Shown: piece by piece, positions 11,076-22,727 of the stretch
How positions within the stretch are numbered: the first letter of the stretch is position 1
Layout of the letters: each line of letters starts with the position of its first letter
Source of the DNA: Caulochytrium protostelioides
Taxonomy: Eukaryota; Chytridiomycota; Caulochytriomycetes; Caulochytriales; Caulochytriaceae
DNA: 64,000 bases
Assembly (NCBI GenBank): GCA_003615045.1
Contig: ML014128.1
Coordinates: 1 to 64,000, forward strand
Reading direction: 5' to 3'
Notes under the pieces: model-generated
Seen by the model: the letters and a program-made list of their open reading frames with translations, nothing else
What the model was told of the DNA's origin: nothing
Databases searched by the model: none
Program-made: the position numbers and the translations under genes

Positions 11076-12392
11076 TTACGCCATGCGGTACTGATGGGTC
11101 TTCTCGAGCTGCATATCCTTGCCTTCAAACTTGAAGTGGAGGGTGAGGTCGAGGTCGCGCGCGTTGTCCTTGTTGGGGCCAAGCGTGAAATCACCCGTGA
11201 TGGTCTCGCCCTGGTTGACGGCGAGGTGGTCGTGCAGGTAGAAGACCGTCTGCTTCCAGTGGGTGTAGTAGGCGGCGGGGCCCGTCGAGAAGGACACGGG
11301 CTTGGTGCCGGCGCTGAAGTCGATGTCGAACCAGACGATCATGGCGTGGATATAGTCGTTGCGAAGCGCCGTGATCTCGAAGGGCACGTGGAAGGCGAGG
11401 TCAGAGATCTGCACGGTGGCGATGTCTATCGAGCGGAAGATGCAGTCGTTCGTGACGAGCGCCGAGCCCTCGACCGTGTCGACCAGGGGTTCGCGCAGCA
11501 CCACGCCCTGGAAATGCCGCATGTTGAAGCCGTAGACGTTGTCCCAGAAGCCGATCTTCTCTTGCTTGTACTGCGCGTCCTCGATGCCGGCAATGTGCAT
11601 CGTCGCCTTGTCGGGGAAGATCAGGCCGCCCGGCGCGAGGTACTTGTCGCGCGCGACCAGCACCGTGTTCAGCATCGATTCGTAGAGCAGGCAGTAGCCC
11701 ATCCACTCGCTGATGATGATGTCCACGTGCTGCACCGGCAGTTCGACCTCCTCCATCTTGCCCTTGAGCAGCAGGATCTGGTCCTCGGTGAAGCCGTTGT
11801 CGCGCACCACAATTTTGGCGTGGTCGATGATGTCCGACATGTCCACGCCGATCACGCGCTTGGCGCCGGCACGCGACGCAAACATGCACAGAATCCCGGT
11901 GCCACAGCCCACGTCCAGCACCACCTTGTCCTTGAACAGGTGGCTGTTCAGCATAATGGCATCGCGGTACGATTTCGTGCGGACCTCGTCCTTCAGCATC
12001 TCCTCGTGGATGCCTGTATCGCGCCAACAACCCCATACGGATCAACAAACACAACAAACACACATCAAACCAAAGGTGAGAAAACCATGTCGCAGAAACA
12101 CAGGTAACTGGCATCGGCATCGGCATCGGTACCGGTATCGATATCGACACCGGGCCGCTGGCCACCGGCGGCAAAACAACGCGATCGGGACGTGATCCCC
12201 GCGTAGCGTTCATGGCCGGCGAGTCGTGCCGGGTGATCCAGCGGATGAAGCCAGAAACGCGAGCTCGCCGCGACGGGCACACAACGAGTATGACGAAAGA
12301 GCAGCCGTGACGTTACCATAGTGGGCATAGGAGTCGAAGTAGTAGTCGCGTGCCGACTTGTCGTTGGTCTTGGCGACCGCGGCGTCTGACAT
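11076..12392 (-). CDS. PRMT1: Protein arginine N-methyltransferase 1, two exons
   Basis: Type I arginine methyltransferase (yeast Hmt1, human PRMT1) that makes asymmetric dimethylarginine on histone H4 and RNA-binding proteins. Exon 1 (12392-12317) encodes MSDAAVAKTNDKSARDYY and FDSYAHYG. A 303 bp intron (donor GTAACG, acceptor ACAG) follows, then exon 2 (12013-11076) starting [12 protein letters not shown]. The joined [20 protein letters not shown] is a family signature. SAM-binding motif I is VLDVGCGTGILCMFAS, the double-E loop is SEWMGYCLLYESML, and the THW loop is YTHWKQTVFYL. The 337-residue length is normal. The intron contains an imperfect GGCATC-type run near 12110-12150. Confidence 0.96.
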
Positions 12393-13460
12393 GGCAGGCA
12401 AGCGCAGCGGGTGGCGGGAGGTCGGGGAACGTGGGCACAAAGGAGCACAGACACGTGGCGGGAGGTGTATCGCTCAAAGGGTCGGGAGCGGCGGCAGCAG
12501 GACCAGGCGGCGATATGAAGTGGGCGGTCAGAGACGCGATACGGCGTACGGACGATGCGGACCAGCAAAACCAGGCTCGACGCACCCCCAGGCGTCGTGT
12601 CGCGCCGTGAGCACCCGCGGTGCCTTTCCGAACGCCACGATGCCGTCTCTCTCCTAGCAGCGCGCGACGCTTTATACTCTCGGCGGGGGTGGCGACCCGA
12701 CGCGGACGCGGTATAGCGGAGTTTGGCGTGCCGGCGCCCCCGGCGCCCCGGCGCGCGGCATCCGGCAGGTCGGCGGCCGCGCGACGCCCTTGCGGGCCCC
12801 ACCGCCGGGCCGCCGCCGGGGCCGCCGACCTGCCGCGGGGCCGGCGAGGCGGCGGAGCCTGCCGCACGCGGCCGGCGGGTCTCGCGTGCCATGGCGCGCT
12901 GCTGGCGCGGCATGGATATCGTGCCAGCCGCGGCGATGGCGAGGAGTGCGATGGGTGCGATGGATGGGTGCGATGGATGGGTTGGACCCCAGCGGGTGAT
13001 CCGCCCTAGCGGCGCCGCCCGATGCCATTGCGTGCGCGTACCCTCGCCCGCGTCCACGAAATGGCGTTGAAACGGCGGTGGCATGAAACGGCGCGCGGGC
13101 CGACGGCGCGCGGGCCGACGGGCCCACCACGGCGGTATGAGGCGCGCGGGGCCGTCGCGGCCCATCAGGCGGCGCCACAGTGACATTTCAAATTTCGCTG
13201 ATGGATGATCGCGGAGATGCGGAAGTAGTGCCTGCGGACAGCTTTCGTCGTGCTGTGACACGGTGGCGCGTCCGCTGATCGAAGGGCTGGCATCATGGAT
13301 CGGGGGACACACCCCCACGCGCGACCGTCCGATTTCCTTAAATTCGCTGATGGCCTTGGTGGGCTGATTTCTGCGGAGCGTACCGTTCATTTCTTGGCCG
13401 ACGTCTTCTCGATTCCGCCTTGGCTTCGCCGCATCCTCCTTTGTTGACTCTGGAGTCGTC
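12393..13460. other. Divergent spacer between PRMT1 and BLOC1S1
   Basis: About 1.07 kb separating head-to-head genes, very GC-rich. It includes a near-perfect 15-16 base direct duplication (units of CGGCGCGCGGGCCGA) at about 13087-13121 and low-complexity GATGGGTGC-type runs near 12950-12985. Promoters for both genes must lie here, but no core element is clear. Confidence 0.45.
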
Positions 13461-14335
13461 ATGCTGGCACAGATCTATAAGGAAGGGCTGCTGGAGCAGA
13501 AGCGCGAGCGCACGGCGGCCGAGCCGCGGCCCGGTCATGTCCACGGCGAGGCCCTGGCTGCGGCCGTGGCATTGACCGATGCGCTTGACCGGCATCATGG
13601 TGACTCGTAAGATCATAGCCCCTGGGCCGCTGATCCGCGCGCCCAAACGCAGGCACATCGCATGCTCGGGTGAGGGCGGATGACGCGCATGCTCAACCTC
13701 GCTTCTTTGTACTGTTTTTCACGGGCATGTCATGGTCGGGATGCGGGGGGCTCCTGTTTCTTTGGGTTGGATCACTCTCACCGGATCTGTGGCCCACCCC
13801 GTCCCGGTGTATGGAGGGCCAGACCGACCGCATCGCTCGTCGCTGCGCAGAACGCCATCGAGCTCGCCACACAGCAGCTTCAGCATGACCTGGTGCGCCT
13901 GCACCGCGACGCGCGGCAATGGGTCGCGGCTTTTAACGAGATCCATGTGGCCGTAAAGGTAGATGCGTTTCGGTGATGGGTCATTCAAGGGTCATTCAAG
14001 GTGATGATGGAAAACAAGCCCTCTCACGACATCCATGCTTCTGTGCTGTGCTTTCTTGACGGGTGATCTCGGTAAAACCCGCGGCGATGACTACGATGCT
14101 GCCGATGCCGATGCCGATGCCGATGCCGATGCCGATGCCGATGCCGATGCCGATGCCGTCGTGACCATGGCGCACCTTTTCAATCATTGTGGGCGTCCTG
14201 CTGGGCGAGGCGCAGGAGCTCGGCGAGCTGGATACATGGTGCCTTGCCATTCAGGACCAAGTCGACGACGTCTGCGAAACACTCGATGGCGTGTCGGCCA
14301 ATGCCCAAGCGGCCCAGCCCAGCACCATCGAATAA
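13461..14335 (+). CDS. BLOC1S1: BLOC-1 subunit 1 (GCN5L1-like), three short exons
   Basis: Small coiled-coil subunit of the BLOC-1/BORC endolysosomal complexes (yeast Bls1 group). Exons are 13461-13606, 13823-13958 and 14216-14335. Donors are GTAAGA and GTAGAT, and both acceptors end CAG or CCAG. Phases agree across both junctions. The 133-residue product reads MLAQIYKEGLLEQKRER at the start, with TDALDRHHGDS at the end of exon 1, then AAQNAIELATQQLQHDLVRL, ARQWVAAFNEIHVAVK and ELGELDTWCLAIQDQVDDV. This parallels human BLOC1S1 (MLSRLLKEHQAKQNERKE, TGQW, NFNQALKEIGDVENW). The 20-residue spacing from the QW pair to the next W is identical to the human protein. The stop TAA overlaps an AATAAA at 14331-14336. 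Intron 2 carries a GATGCC hexamer repeat. Confidence 0.85.
14097..14160 (+). repeat. GATGCC hexanucleotide repeat in BLOC1S1 intron 2
   Basis: About ten tandem copies of GATGCC, almost perfect, inside the second intron of BLOC1S1. A similar imperfect GGCATC run occurs in the PRMT1 intron, and the same unit appears in coding sequence near 47815-47880. Confidence 0.9.
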
Positions 14336-15933
14336 AACGGCGGTGACGGGGACGTCATGCCGGCGGCGCCTCGCCACGTGGATCAAGCCCGGTATGCGCG
14401 CGGCGCTGGCCGACAGGGGCGCGGGCGTCCCGCCAGTGCTCGCGCCGCCGCTGGAGCGCCCTCGGCGGCGGCGCCCGCGGTGGCAACATCCGCGATCACA
14501 ACAACAACAGTAACGATCATGGCGATCTGCGGCGCGATCACGCGGCGGCGCCGTCCGAGGCCGTTGCGGCCGCGTATGAGCGTGTCAGGGGCATGCCGCG
14601 TCATTCCCATGCCTCCCAGTCGCCATGCGCTTCGAGCGCTCTGGGCCGTCCGTCATCGAGCGAACAGGCGCCCATCTGGACGCCGTGCGCCGCCCGCTTG
14701 GTGGGCCGTCGTGGTGGAGATGCTTGTGGTCTGCCATGAAAAACGCTGTGCGCTGAATTTTTCTTATTCTTTTCTATTTTTTGAAACGCCGAAGGGAAAT
14801 AGCCCATCGGGAATCGCTTGGGCCGGTGGAGAGGCAGCGGGCGCGGGAGTGGCGGAGATCGCTGGATGAGTCGCACCGGCCTGACGAGACGAGGGCCGCG
14901 AGGGGCAGCGGGGACGACGAGAGCACGACACTACACTCATACGGCTGGACAGCGACGCGCCCTATCACGGCAATCGTCTGGGCCGAGCCTGGGTTGGTTC
15001 TGCGTGCTGCGGTCCTGCTCTTGAGCAGAGCGCGTGATCCAGACCTTATCGCCATCCAGGCCCGTGCGGCTATGATCCGCCCTGGCCATGCCTCTGACCC
15101 GCTAAAACCACGCATCTCCTCCGATTCGCCGCTCGGGTCACGTTGCACAGTAGACGCCGGTGATCGTTTCTCGCGCGACCTACCTTATTTTGCCATTCCT
15201 GAGTCCATCGTTGCCTGCCTATACCCTCCTTGGAGCCACGTGCTGGCCACCGCATCCCATCGGCCGATCAGCCATCTTCGGTTCGCCCGCCTCGTGTGGT
15301 TGCGACCGGCCATCGCCGTCGCCTGCCGCAACCACGGCCGCACTCGAGCCCACGCTCTGCCATCGCCCCGCCTCGGCTGCGTCCTCGGCCCCTCTCCGCT
15401 TCATTTATCTCTTTCCATTCCTTCTGCGCCAACGCCGGGACCATCCGCGACAGCCACACACCGGTGGATCGGCGCCCTACGCCCTACGCGCGCTGGCTCA
15501 CAGTCGGTTCTCGCGGGTCCCGCCTGCGTGCTGGTCGCGTGGACCTCTGCCGCGGAAGCGTGATCCATCGCGCAGCACGCCGCGCGATAAATTCCGACGC
15601 AGGATTCGCGGACATCGATCGAGCCCCATCGCGGCAAGATCCGTCGAGCCCGTCTCACCGGCTTCCGCCGTGTGCACGTAGCTTCTGTGGCGCGGCAACA
15701 GGTGACCGGCCGCCGTTGATCGACGATACGTCGAGTGCAGGCGCGTCTGACTTCTGAAGGCCCCGCGGGTCACGCCCCGTGGATGCGGTGACGGGCGGAT
15801 GGCTTGAAACCTGCTTCCGATCACGGCCATTGTTGCCATTGCCGTCGTTGTTGCCGTTGCCAGTGCCAGTGCCAGTGCTCGTGACAGCGCCATTGACGCG
15901 AACAAAGCCATTGCCATCGACGCTGTGATTGCC
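14336..15933. other. Spacer upstream of the LIM-RhoGAP gene
   Basis: About 1.6 kb without a recognised gene. It includes an AT-rich run near 14745-14790 and a pyrimidine-rich stretch near 15400-15430. Short imperfect repeats of GCCATTGCC/GCCAGTGCC type lie at 15830-15935, immediately before the start codon. Confidence 0.4.
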
Positions 15934-16415
15934 ATGGGCGTCATGAGCGACCCATCAGCGCTCGGCTCGAACGGGGTCTGCGGCGGCTGCGGGCTCGGCC
16001 TGAACAACCAGGAGAATAGCTTGATCAACTTCTTGAACCAGCTTTACCATGTCAGCTGCTTTGTGTGCAGCAAGTGCCTGCACCCGGTCGACTACGAGAA
16101 TGGCGCCGTGCTGCTGACCGAGGAGGGCAAGCCGCTCTGTGGCAACTGCTCGTATAAGTGCCTCAGCTGTGGCCACCGCATCCTCGAAGAAGCCATCACC
16201 ACCGGCGAGGGCGCCTTTCACATGGCCTGCTTCCGCTGCACATGCTGCGGCGACCGCATTGCCGACCTCACGTTCTCGTATGAAAATGATCAGCTCTTCT
16301 GCATCCAGTGCACCGAGCTCCGTCTCGGGACGGCCGACGACGACGCCGCCGCCGCTGGGATGACGGCGCCATCGCAGGCCGCCGGCGCCCCAGACGCCGC
16401 GGCCATCAGCGGCAA

Positions 16416-16446
<31 letters not shown>

Positions 16447-19400
16447 ATGGACGCTGCCGCTGAGGCCGCGGCGGCGCGTGCACGCCTGCATGAAGACCGT
16501 CGCCATCGCTCGCAGTGGAGTGACCACCACGATAGCCGGCTGCTCTCGAAAGACAGCGTGGGGTCCCGCGACGGCGGCATGCCGGCGGCCGCGGCCCCGG
16601 CGGTAGCGGCACACCCGAGAACGCCACGAGCGCCAGGGGCCTCCTCCAGGCCGTCGGCGGTGCCGCCGCTGACGCCGCCCGGCGCGACGTCGATCGCGAC
16701 GGCGTCGCCGCGGGTGACCGAGTATGTGACGGCGCTGGAGTGCCAGATCCAGGATCTGCACGGGCGACTGCTCGAGAGCCAGGAGAAGCTGGCGCACGTG
16801 ACGGCGGTCTCGCAGCGAGCGCTCGTGGATTTCGAGCAGTTCCAAGTGCAGTATGCGCAGGAGAGCGCGCAGCGCAAGGACGCGGAAGCGCGCAACCTGC
16901 TGCTGATGCGGGAGCTCGATGCGTGGCGGGCGAAGCACGGCGGCACGGACGACGCGGAGGCGGCGATGCTGCAGCTGCGGCTGCAGTGCGACGCGTTCAA
17001 GCAAGAACGCCTGAGTCTCGAGCAAGACGTCGAGGTCCTGGCGGCCGAGAAGGAAACCTTGACGCGTGAGCTGGACGAGCTTTGCGTGGCGCGGACGGCG
17101 GGGAGTGACGACCCCGAGGAGACGCCTGAAATCCGCGTGGCGACGGCGCTGATGGTTCTGCGCAAGAAGTTCCAGTCAGACGTGAAGGCCATCCTGCGGG
17201 AGCGGGAGCAGCTGCGCGTCGAGGTTGCGATGCTGCGCACGCACCGTGGCGATCTTGTGGAAGCCAGCAACCGCTTGAAGCAGGACCAGCAGCAGCTCAA
17301 GATCGAAAAGGAAACGCTGACGCTCGGCCTCGACAAGATGCGCATCGCCCAGCAGAAGCTCGGCGACGCCCTGCCGGCGAGCACGGGCGTGACCCGCTCG
17401 CAACAAGAACTCAACGGCCCCACCCGCGTCGTCCCGGCCCTGCCCGTTGTCTCCGTCGAAAGCCTCGGCCGGGTGTCCATGACCACCAAACCCGCGCCAG
17501 ACGCCAAGCACACCTCCGCGGCTGGCATCGCGGCAGCGGCGTCCTCGTCGTCGGCCGGTAGCGTCGCTCCGGCGGCATCGGCGGCGACGGCGGGCGGCGT
17601 TGGATCTGTGCCACGGCCATTCGACAGTATCAAAGGGGTGCGCCACGAGCCCCATGACGAGCGTGTCATCAACGCGGTAACCGGCGGGTGTCCCGAGACG
17701 GCTTCGTCCTCTCTGGTCACGACGGCGGGCTCGGCATCGCCCCCGCTGTCGGCGCTCTCGACGCCAGTGGCCGCCACGGCGCCCCCCACCGCCGCGGTGT
17801 CACGGGCTGTAGGCGGCACGCCCGCGTCCACCGCGGCCACGGCCGTAGTGGTCGTGCCCGTGGTCTCGACCAGCTCTAACACGAAGGTCGGCAAGTGGGC
17901 CAACAACCTCGTGAAGGTCCGCCATATCAAGGGTATGGCGCTGTTCGAGAAGCGGAGCGTGAAGTCGGGACTTGCGACAGCCACCGTCACGCCGGCGCCC
18001 GCGGCCCTGACGTTCGGAAAAGACGGCGTCGCGATGCCTGCACCGGACTCGGATAGCGCCAGCAGCCACGGCGGCGGCGGCTGCAAGACGCCACAGGGCG
18101 GCCCCACGACGCCAATCGCCTCGCATGCAGGCGGCGCCGCTAAAGGCAGCATGACGGGCTTCCGGTGGGGAACCAAAAGCGATGCCGATCTTTCGGAGCG
18201 CAAGATGTCGACACAGACGCTGAGCGCCGCTACGGGCTCGGCGGCCCACCGCGGCGGCAACAGTGGCAATGGCGGCGGCGGCGAGGGACCCGGCACGCCG
18301 ACGACAGGGTCGGGTCTGACTATGCTTTCAGCCGGCGGGACGCTGAACAGCGTGCTAAGCAGCGTGGCGGCCTCAGGATCGGGCGCCGGCTCGACGGGCG
18401 GCGCGGCCGCCTTGCACCACTCGTCATCAACGGCGCACCCGGCTGCGCCGTCGTCCAACGCCTCCGCCGCCGTCGCTGCGGGCCACGACTTCCAGCCGCA
18501 CGCGTATCTGATGGGCAGCAAGAAATGCGACTGGTGCGGCGAGAAAATTCGCGGCAAGGAGCAGAAGTGCGACGGGTGCGGATACCACGCCCATACGAAG
18601 TGCCTTGCGGCAGTGACGGCGCCGTGCCAGCACGGCGTGGCGCGGACGATCCCGGAGTCAGCGCTCGCGGGCGCCGGTTCGGGCGCCGGGCCAGGCGCCG
18701 TCAGCGCCTCGGTCACCAGCAGTGGGTTCCTTAGCGGCGGCAGCAACGGGTCCCGTGGTGCGCATGCCACGCACCTGCCGGGCGGCGCGGGGACCGGCGG
18801 CGCAAACGGCGCGGGCACGATGGCCGCGGCGGCCGTGGCGCCGACAGCCCCCCATGGGTCGAGTGCCAGCGCCAGCGGTGTCAGCAGCGGCTACCCACCT
18901 CCGCACGGACATGGCGCGACGCCGCACATGCCGGTGTTTGGGCGTCCGTTGCTGGATCTGCTGGCTTCGGAAGGCGGCGTGGACGTCCCCAGCATCGTGA
19001 TCAAGTGCATTGCTTCGATCGAAACGCGTGGCCTGGACTTTGAAGGGATCTACCGCAAGTCCGGGCCGCTGACGCAGGTGAATCGCATTATTGCGGCAGT
19101 CAACGAGGGCCAGGACAGCGTCCAGATGGAGGACGAGATGTCGGGCGACTACGTGGACATCATGGCGGTGACCTCGATTGTGAAGCAGTTCTTCCGCGAG
19201 CTCCCGGACCCGCTGGTGCCGTACGCGTTCTATGACCAGCTCACGCAGTGCGTGCGCGACCTGCCTGCCGACGAGCCCACCGACGCCGTCGGCGCGCGTC
19301 TCGCCGCCATCGTCCGCCGGTTCCCGCGCGGCCACTACACCACCCTGCGCTACCTCATCCGGCACCTCGCCAACATCGCCGCCTTCGAGGACGTCAACAA

Positions 19401-19782
19401 GATGTCCCGCAGCAACCTGGGTGTCGTCTTTGGCCCGACCGTCATGAGGCCGCGCTCCGGTGATGCGCTCGCCGACATGGCCGACATCGGCATCAAGAGC
19501 CAGGTCGTCGAACTCCTGATCGCGCACGTCGCCACCTGCTTCCCGGCCGACGGGCATAGCGCGGCCCTTGCGGCCGCGGCCCGGCCCTCCACCCCGTCCC
19601 CCGCCGCTTTGGAGCGATCGTCCGAGCGGCGGGTGTCGTCGGAGTCCGAGCGGGCGCGGCGCGCCCAGTCGAACGACGGCGACCGGAGCGAGGGCCCCGC
19701 GACCGCGGGCGACCCGGTCACGCCGCGGGACGCCGCCGACTCGCCGCATTCGATCCAGTCGTGGGATGTTGTGAGCTCGTAA
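15934..19782 (+). CDS. LIM-LIM-coiled coil-C1-RhoGAP protein
   Basis: Rho-family GTPase-activating protein with the plan of fungal Rga/Lrg proteins, acting on Rho/Cdc42-type GTPases in polarity and wall growth. Two LIM zinc domains lie at about 16-73 (CGGC, YHVSC, CSKC, CGNC) and 76-131 (CLSC, FHMACFRCTCC, CIQC). A Glu/Gln-rich coiled coil spans about 265-475. A C1 zinc finger spans about 853-902 (HAYLMGSKKCDWCGEKIRG, CDGCGYHAHTKC). The RhoGAP domain spans about 1000-1195 (FGRPLLDLL, FEGIYRKSG with the arginine finger near 1040, KQFFRELPDPLVPY, NKMSRSNLGVVFGPTVMRP). Long Ala/Ser/Gly linkers separate the domains. The ATG at 15934 has a good context (gccATGG); 15943 is an alternative. Length is 1,282 residues in one exon. 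The gene is tail to tail with the ERMP1-like gene, 122 bp apart. Confidence 0.92.
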
Positions 19783-19904
19783 GATTCATCGGGTAAGCCC
19801 ATGATGGCGCGATCTCCATCATCGATATGACGCAAGAAGCGTGGTGCTGATCGTGATATATAAGAAAGCAGACAAGGTTGGATAGAGGCGACGGGAGGCA
19901 TGGT

Positions 19905-22727
19905 TTAAAACCAGTAGTCCTGGACCGCGGTGCTCATGTAGAGCCCCGCGGTCCAGTCCGGGGCGACTTGCTCGGCCTTGGCAAGGACCTGGGCCGAGGC
20001 CCAGGAGTCGCTCCACTTCCACGAGAAGCCAGCCTGCTTGTTCTCGGGGACGACGAGGCGGGCGTAGGTGTCGCGCTCGAGCCCCGAGACCTGGAGGTGG
20101 AAGGGCTGCGCCACGACGGGCCGGTGGACGGTGAGGGTGAAGTGCCAGCGGTCGGCGTTGCGGCCGCCGGCGTTGCGGATCGCGTACCGCGAGCGGACGT
20201 TGACGTCGGCGACGGCGTCGGCGGCATCGACCGTGGCCTGGGCCAGCGGCGCGTCAAGCGACCACTCGAGCACGTGCGCCTCGAACGTGACGACGGTCCA
20301 GATGTGGTGCGGATGGATGCAGGTGACGGCATAGGTGCGGTTGGTCGCGGTTTCGCGCTCGAGGACGACCGTGAGCACCGGCGACGGCGTGAGCGCGCGC
20401 TGGGTGGGCGCGACCAGGTGGGTGATGTTCCAGCGGTGCGAAAGCAGGAAATGGCTGAAGGGGTGCACCGTCGACCAATCAAACGCGTTCTGGCCCGCGG
20501 TGCGGAGGTCGCGCGGGGCGTGGTCGAACTCGGTGTCGAAGCGCTGCACGAGGTCGTCGTTGCGGGCGAGATCGGAGAGCCCGAGCAGGAGGAAGTCCTC
20601 GTGGCTGGTATGGTTGTGCAGGTGCTGCACGTAGATGCGTTTGGGATGCATAGCATCGAAGGTGCGCGAGAACTTGAGCGGGCACAGGATGCACGCGAGT
20701 GCGGCGACGCGGAAGAGTTGGCTAAGGAAGGCGCGGCGCTCGTTCGAGACACGGTTCAGGGCCGGCAGCACGATGCCGAGGTGAAGGAAGGTGAAGGCGG
20801 CCATGACAACGGCCACGATTCGGTCCACAGGCACCTCGGCGCCCATGCGGTCCGTCAGCGGCACGAGCACGTCCATAAACGAGATAAACAGCTCCAGCAG
20901 GGGGGCCATGCCGAGTGTTACCAGCGCATACGCGCCCCAGGTGATGTGCTGCACCGGCAGCCCCGCCGACGCGGGAGCCGATGCGGGCGTCGACGCCGAC
21001 GCGGGAGTTGCGGTGGTCTGGCGGAGACGGCGCAGATCGTAGGCGACGGCGAGCACGCCGGCGAGGAGGATGCTGGTCAACAGATAGGCGGACCCAGCGC
21101 CGGCAAGGCCGAGCGCGGCCGTCAGCACGGCGACGATGTCGAGCATGGCGAGGAACTGGACGCGCTCGGCGTAGACGCGGGCAGCCGGGCCCACCGCTTC
21201 GGGAGACCCCAGCAGGCTGTGGACGCCCTGCGCGACCCAGAACGAGAGCGGCACAAAGAGCACAAAGGGCACCCACTCGCGGATGAACCAGATCATGCGC
21301 GCCTCACGCTCGAGCACAAAGACGGCGAACACGACAGCGACAACGCCCGCGGCGGCCGCGGCGGCAAGGAGGCGGAGGGCGGCGGCCAGGACGTGGGCGG
21401 CGGCCGCGGCGAGCGGGAGCGACCGCGGGCTCAGGTAGCCGTCACGGCCGGCGGTGCGGTGCAGCCGGATGAGCATGAGGAGCACGCCGCCCGTGACGAG
21501 CATTAGCAGCGTCCGCGAGTAGTAGAGGAACACGAGGCCGAGCACGTCGTGGTAGATATAGTCGAAGGGCTCGTTGCGAGACGCCTCGGTGCGCCACAGC
21601 GTGACGTCGGTCGCGAGCACGTCGAGCAAGACGGCGCTGTTCTCGGCGAGGGCCTGGATGGAGCCGCGCTCGATGTTGTGCTCGAGATCGAGCAGGGTGT
21701 GGTAGAGGTAGGAGTTGCGATAGAAGGCCGTGTCGATGCCGCGCAGGTGGCCATACGCCTCGAACTGGCGGAAGTCGGTGTCCGAGACGATGATGCCGGT
21801 CTTGAAGACGTCGCTGCTAGCGACGCTGGCGTGCGGATACGGCACGCGCGCGTACGCCCGAATGACCTCGGGCGCCGTGGCTTGGAACAGGAGCGCCTTG
21901 CCGCTGGACCCCATGGAGTCCATGTTGAGCACGGTGCGCACCGACGCGCTGAACGGGTGCTGCGTCACAAACGCATACGACGCGTCCTGGAGCGACTCTT
22001 CGGCGCCGTTGAAGAGGAACACAATGGCGTTCTTGTAGTAAGACCGCGGCTTGAGGCTGTACAGCCGGACCATGTCGAGCATGACGCCGATCGTCGCCGC
22101 GTCGTCGGAGGCGCCCGGCGACACGATCGTCGAGTCGACATGGCCGTTCATGAGGATCGTGTGCGCGTTGCACGCTGCGCCGCACCCGATGCGGACGGCG
22201 ATGTTGGTGATGTTCGAGAACATCTTGACGACGGGCTGGCCCATGATCTCGAAGAGATGCGAGCCGTCGGCATACTGCGTGGTAATGTCGAAGTCGGGCA
22301 CCTGCGTGGGGTCATCGTGGCCGTGGTCATGGTCGAGCGCGCTGGCGCGGTGCTTCAGGTCGTACAGCCGCGCCAGCAGGTAGTCCATGCTGTCATCGAG
22401 CGCCTGCGTCCCGAGCACGCGCATGCCGTAGTCGTGGCTCAGCTGGTAGGTCACCTCGCGCGCGAACGCTTCGCTCGGCTGCGGGCGGCCCTGCGTATCG
22501 ACTGCCGGTCGCGGCGCGGGCAGGTTGTTGCGCTGGTAGTTGATGACGAACACCAGACCGATCCACAGCATCAGCAGCGGGCGCCAGAACGCCGGCGTGC
22601 GGGCGCCGCGGCGGCCGCCCGCGGCCTCTGCTTCGGCCTCGGCCTCGGCGGCGGCGGCCGCCGCCGCAGCCGCTTTCTTGGCCAAGGGCGCCGCGGCGCG
22701 ACGACGCGGTTCGGACGGCGGCGTCAT
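19905..22727 (-). CDS. ERMP1: ER metallopeptidase 1-like M28 family protein
   Basis: Membrane-bound M28 zinc aminopeptidase-like protein of the ER (ERMP1/FXNA type; fungal relatives sit in the vacuole). Residues 1-45 are an Ala/Glu/Arg-rich cytosolic tail. A membrane anchor follows at about 46-62 (LLMLWIGLVFVINY), then a lumenal M28 domain at about 75-390. Probable zinc ligands and catalytic residues are His about 194 (NGHVDS), Asp about 206 (GASDDAA), the Glu pair about 240 (FNGAEES), Asp about 317 (SDTDFR) and His about 343 (YHTLLD), so the enzyme looks active. Several hydrophobic segments between about 410 and 640 give the multipass region, and a lumenal C-terminal domain follows. The 940-residue length matches ERMP1 (about 900). 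Start is the ATG at 22727; single exon. Confidence 0.9.
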   Translation of the reverse strand: MTPPSEPRRRAAAPLAKKAAAAAAAAAEAEAEAEAAGGRRGARTPAFWRPLLMLWIGLVFVINYQRNNLPAPRPAVDTQGRPQPSEAFAREVTYQLSHDYGMRVLGTQALDDSMDYLLARLYDLKHRASALDHDHGHDDPTQVPDFDITTQYADGSHLFEIMGQPVVKMFSNITNIAVRIGCGAACNAHTILMNGHVDSTIVSPGASDDAATIGVMLDMVRLYSLKPRSYYKNAIVFLFNGAEESLQDASYAFVTQHPFSASVRTVLNMDSMGSSGKALLFQATAPEVIRAYARVPYPHASVASSDVFKTGIIVSDTDFRQFEAYGHLRGIDTAFYRNSYLYHTLLDLEHNIERGSIQALAENSAVLLDVLATDVTLWRTEASRNEPFDYIYHDVLGLVFLYYSRTLLMLVTGGVLLMLIRLHRTAGRDGYLSPRSLPLAAAAAHVLAAALRLLAAAAAAGVVAVVFAVFVLEREARMIWFIREWVPFVLFVPLSFWVAQGVHSLLGSPEAVGPAARVYAERVQFLAMLDIVAVLTAALGLAGAGSAYLLTSILLAGVLAVAYDLRRLRQTTATPASASTPASAPASAGLPVQHITWGAYALVTLGMAPLLELFISFMDVLVPLTDRMGAEVPVDRIVAVVMAAFTFLHLGIVLPALNRVSNERRAFLSQLFRVAALACILCPLKFSRTFDAMHPKRIYVQHLHNHTSHEDFLLLGLSDLARNDDLVQRFDTEFDHAPRDLRTAGQNAFDWSTVHPFSHFLLSHRWNITHLVAPTQRALTPSPVLTVVLERETATNRTYAVTCIHPHHIWTVVTFEAHVLEWSLDAPLAQATVDAADAVADVNVRSRYAIRNAGGRNADRWHFTLTVHRPVVAQPFHLQVSGLERDTYARLVVPENKQAGFSWKWSDSWASAQVLAKAEQVAPDWTAGLYMSTAVQDYWF

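Noticed and set aside
11094-12107. Long plus-strand open frame of 337 codons
   Set aside because: Antisense shadow of PRMT1, which has all family motifs on the minus strand.
14097-14160. Regular repeat as a CRISPR array
   Set aside because: It is a perfect hexamer with no spacers, in a eukaryotic intron.
15934-18818. Minus-strand frames of 356 and 842 codons over the LIM-RhoGAP gene
   Set aside because: Antisense shadows of the plus-strand gene; no motif.
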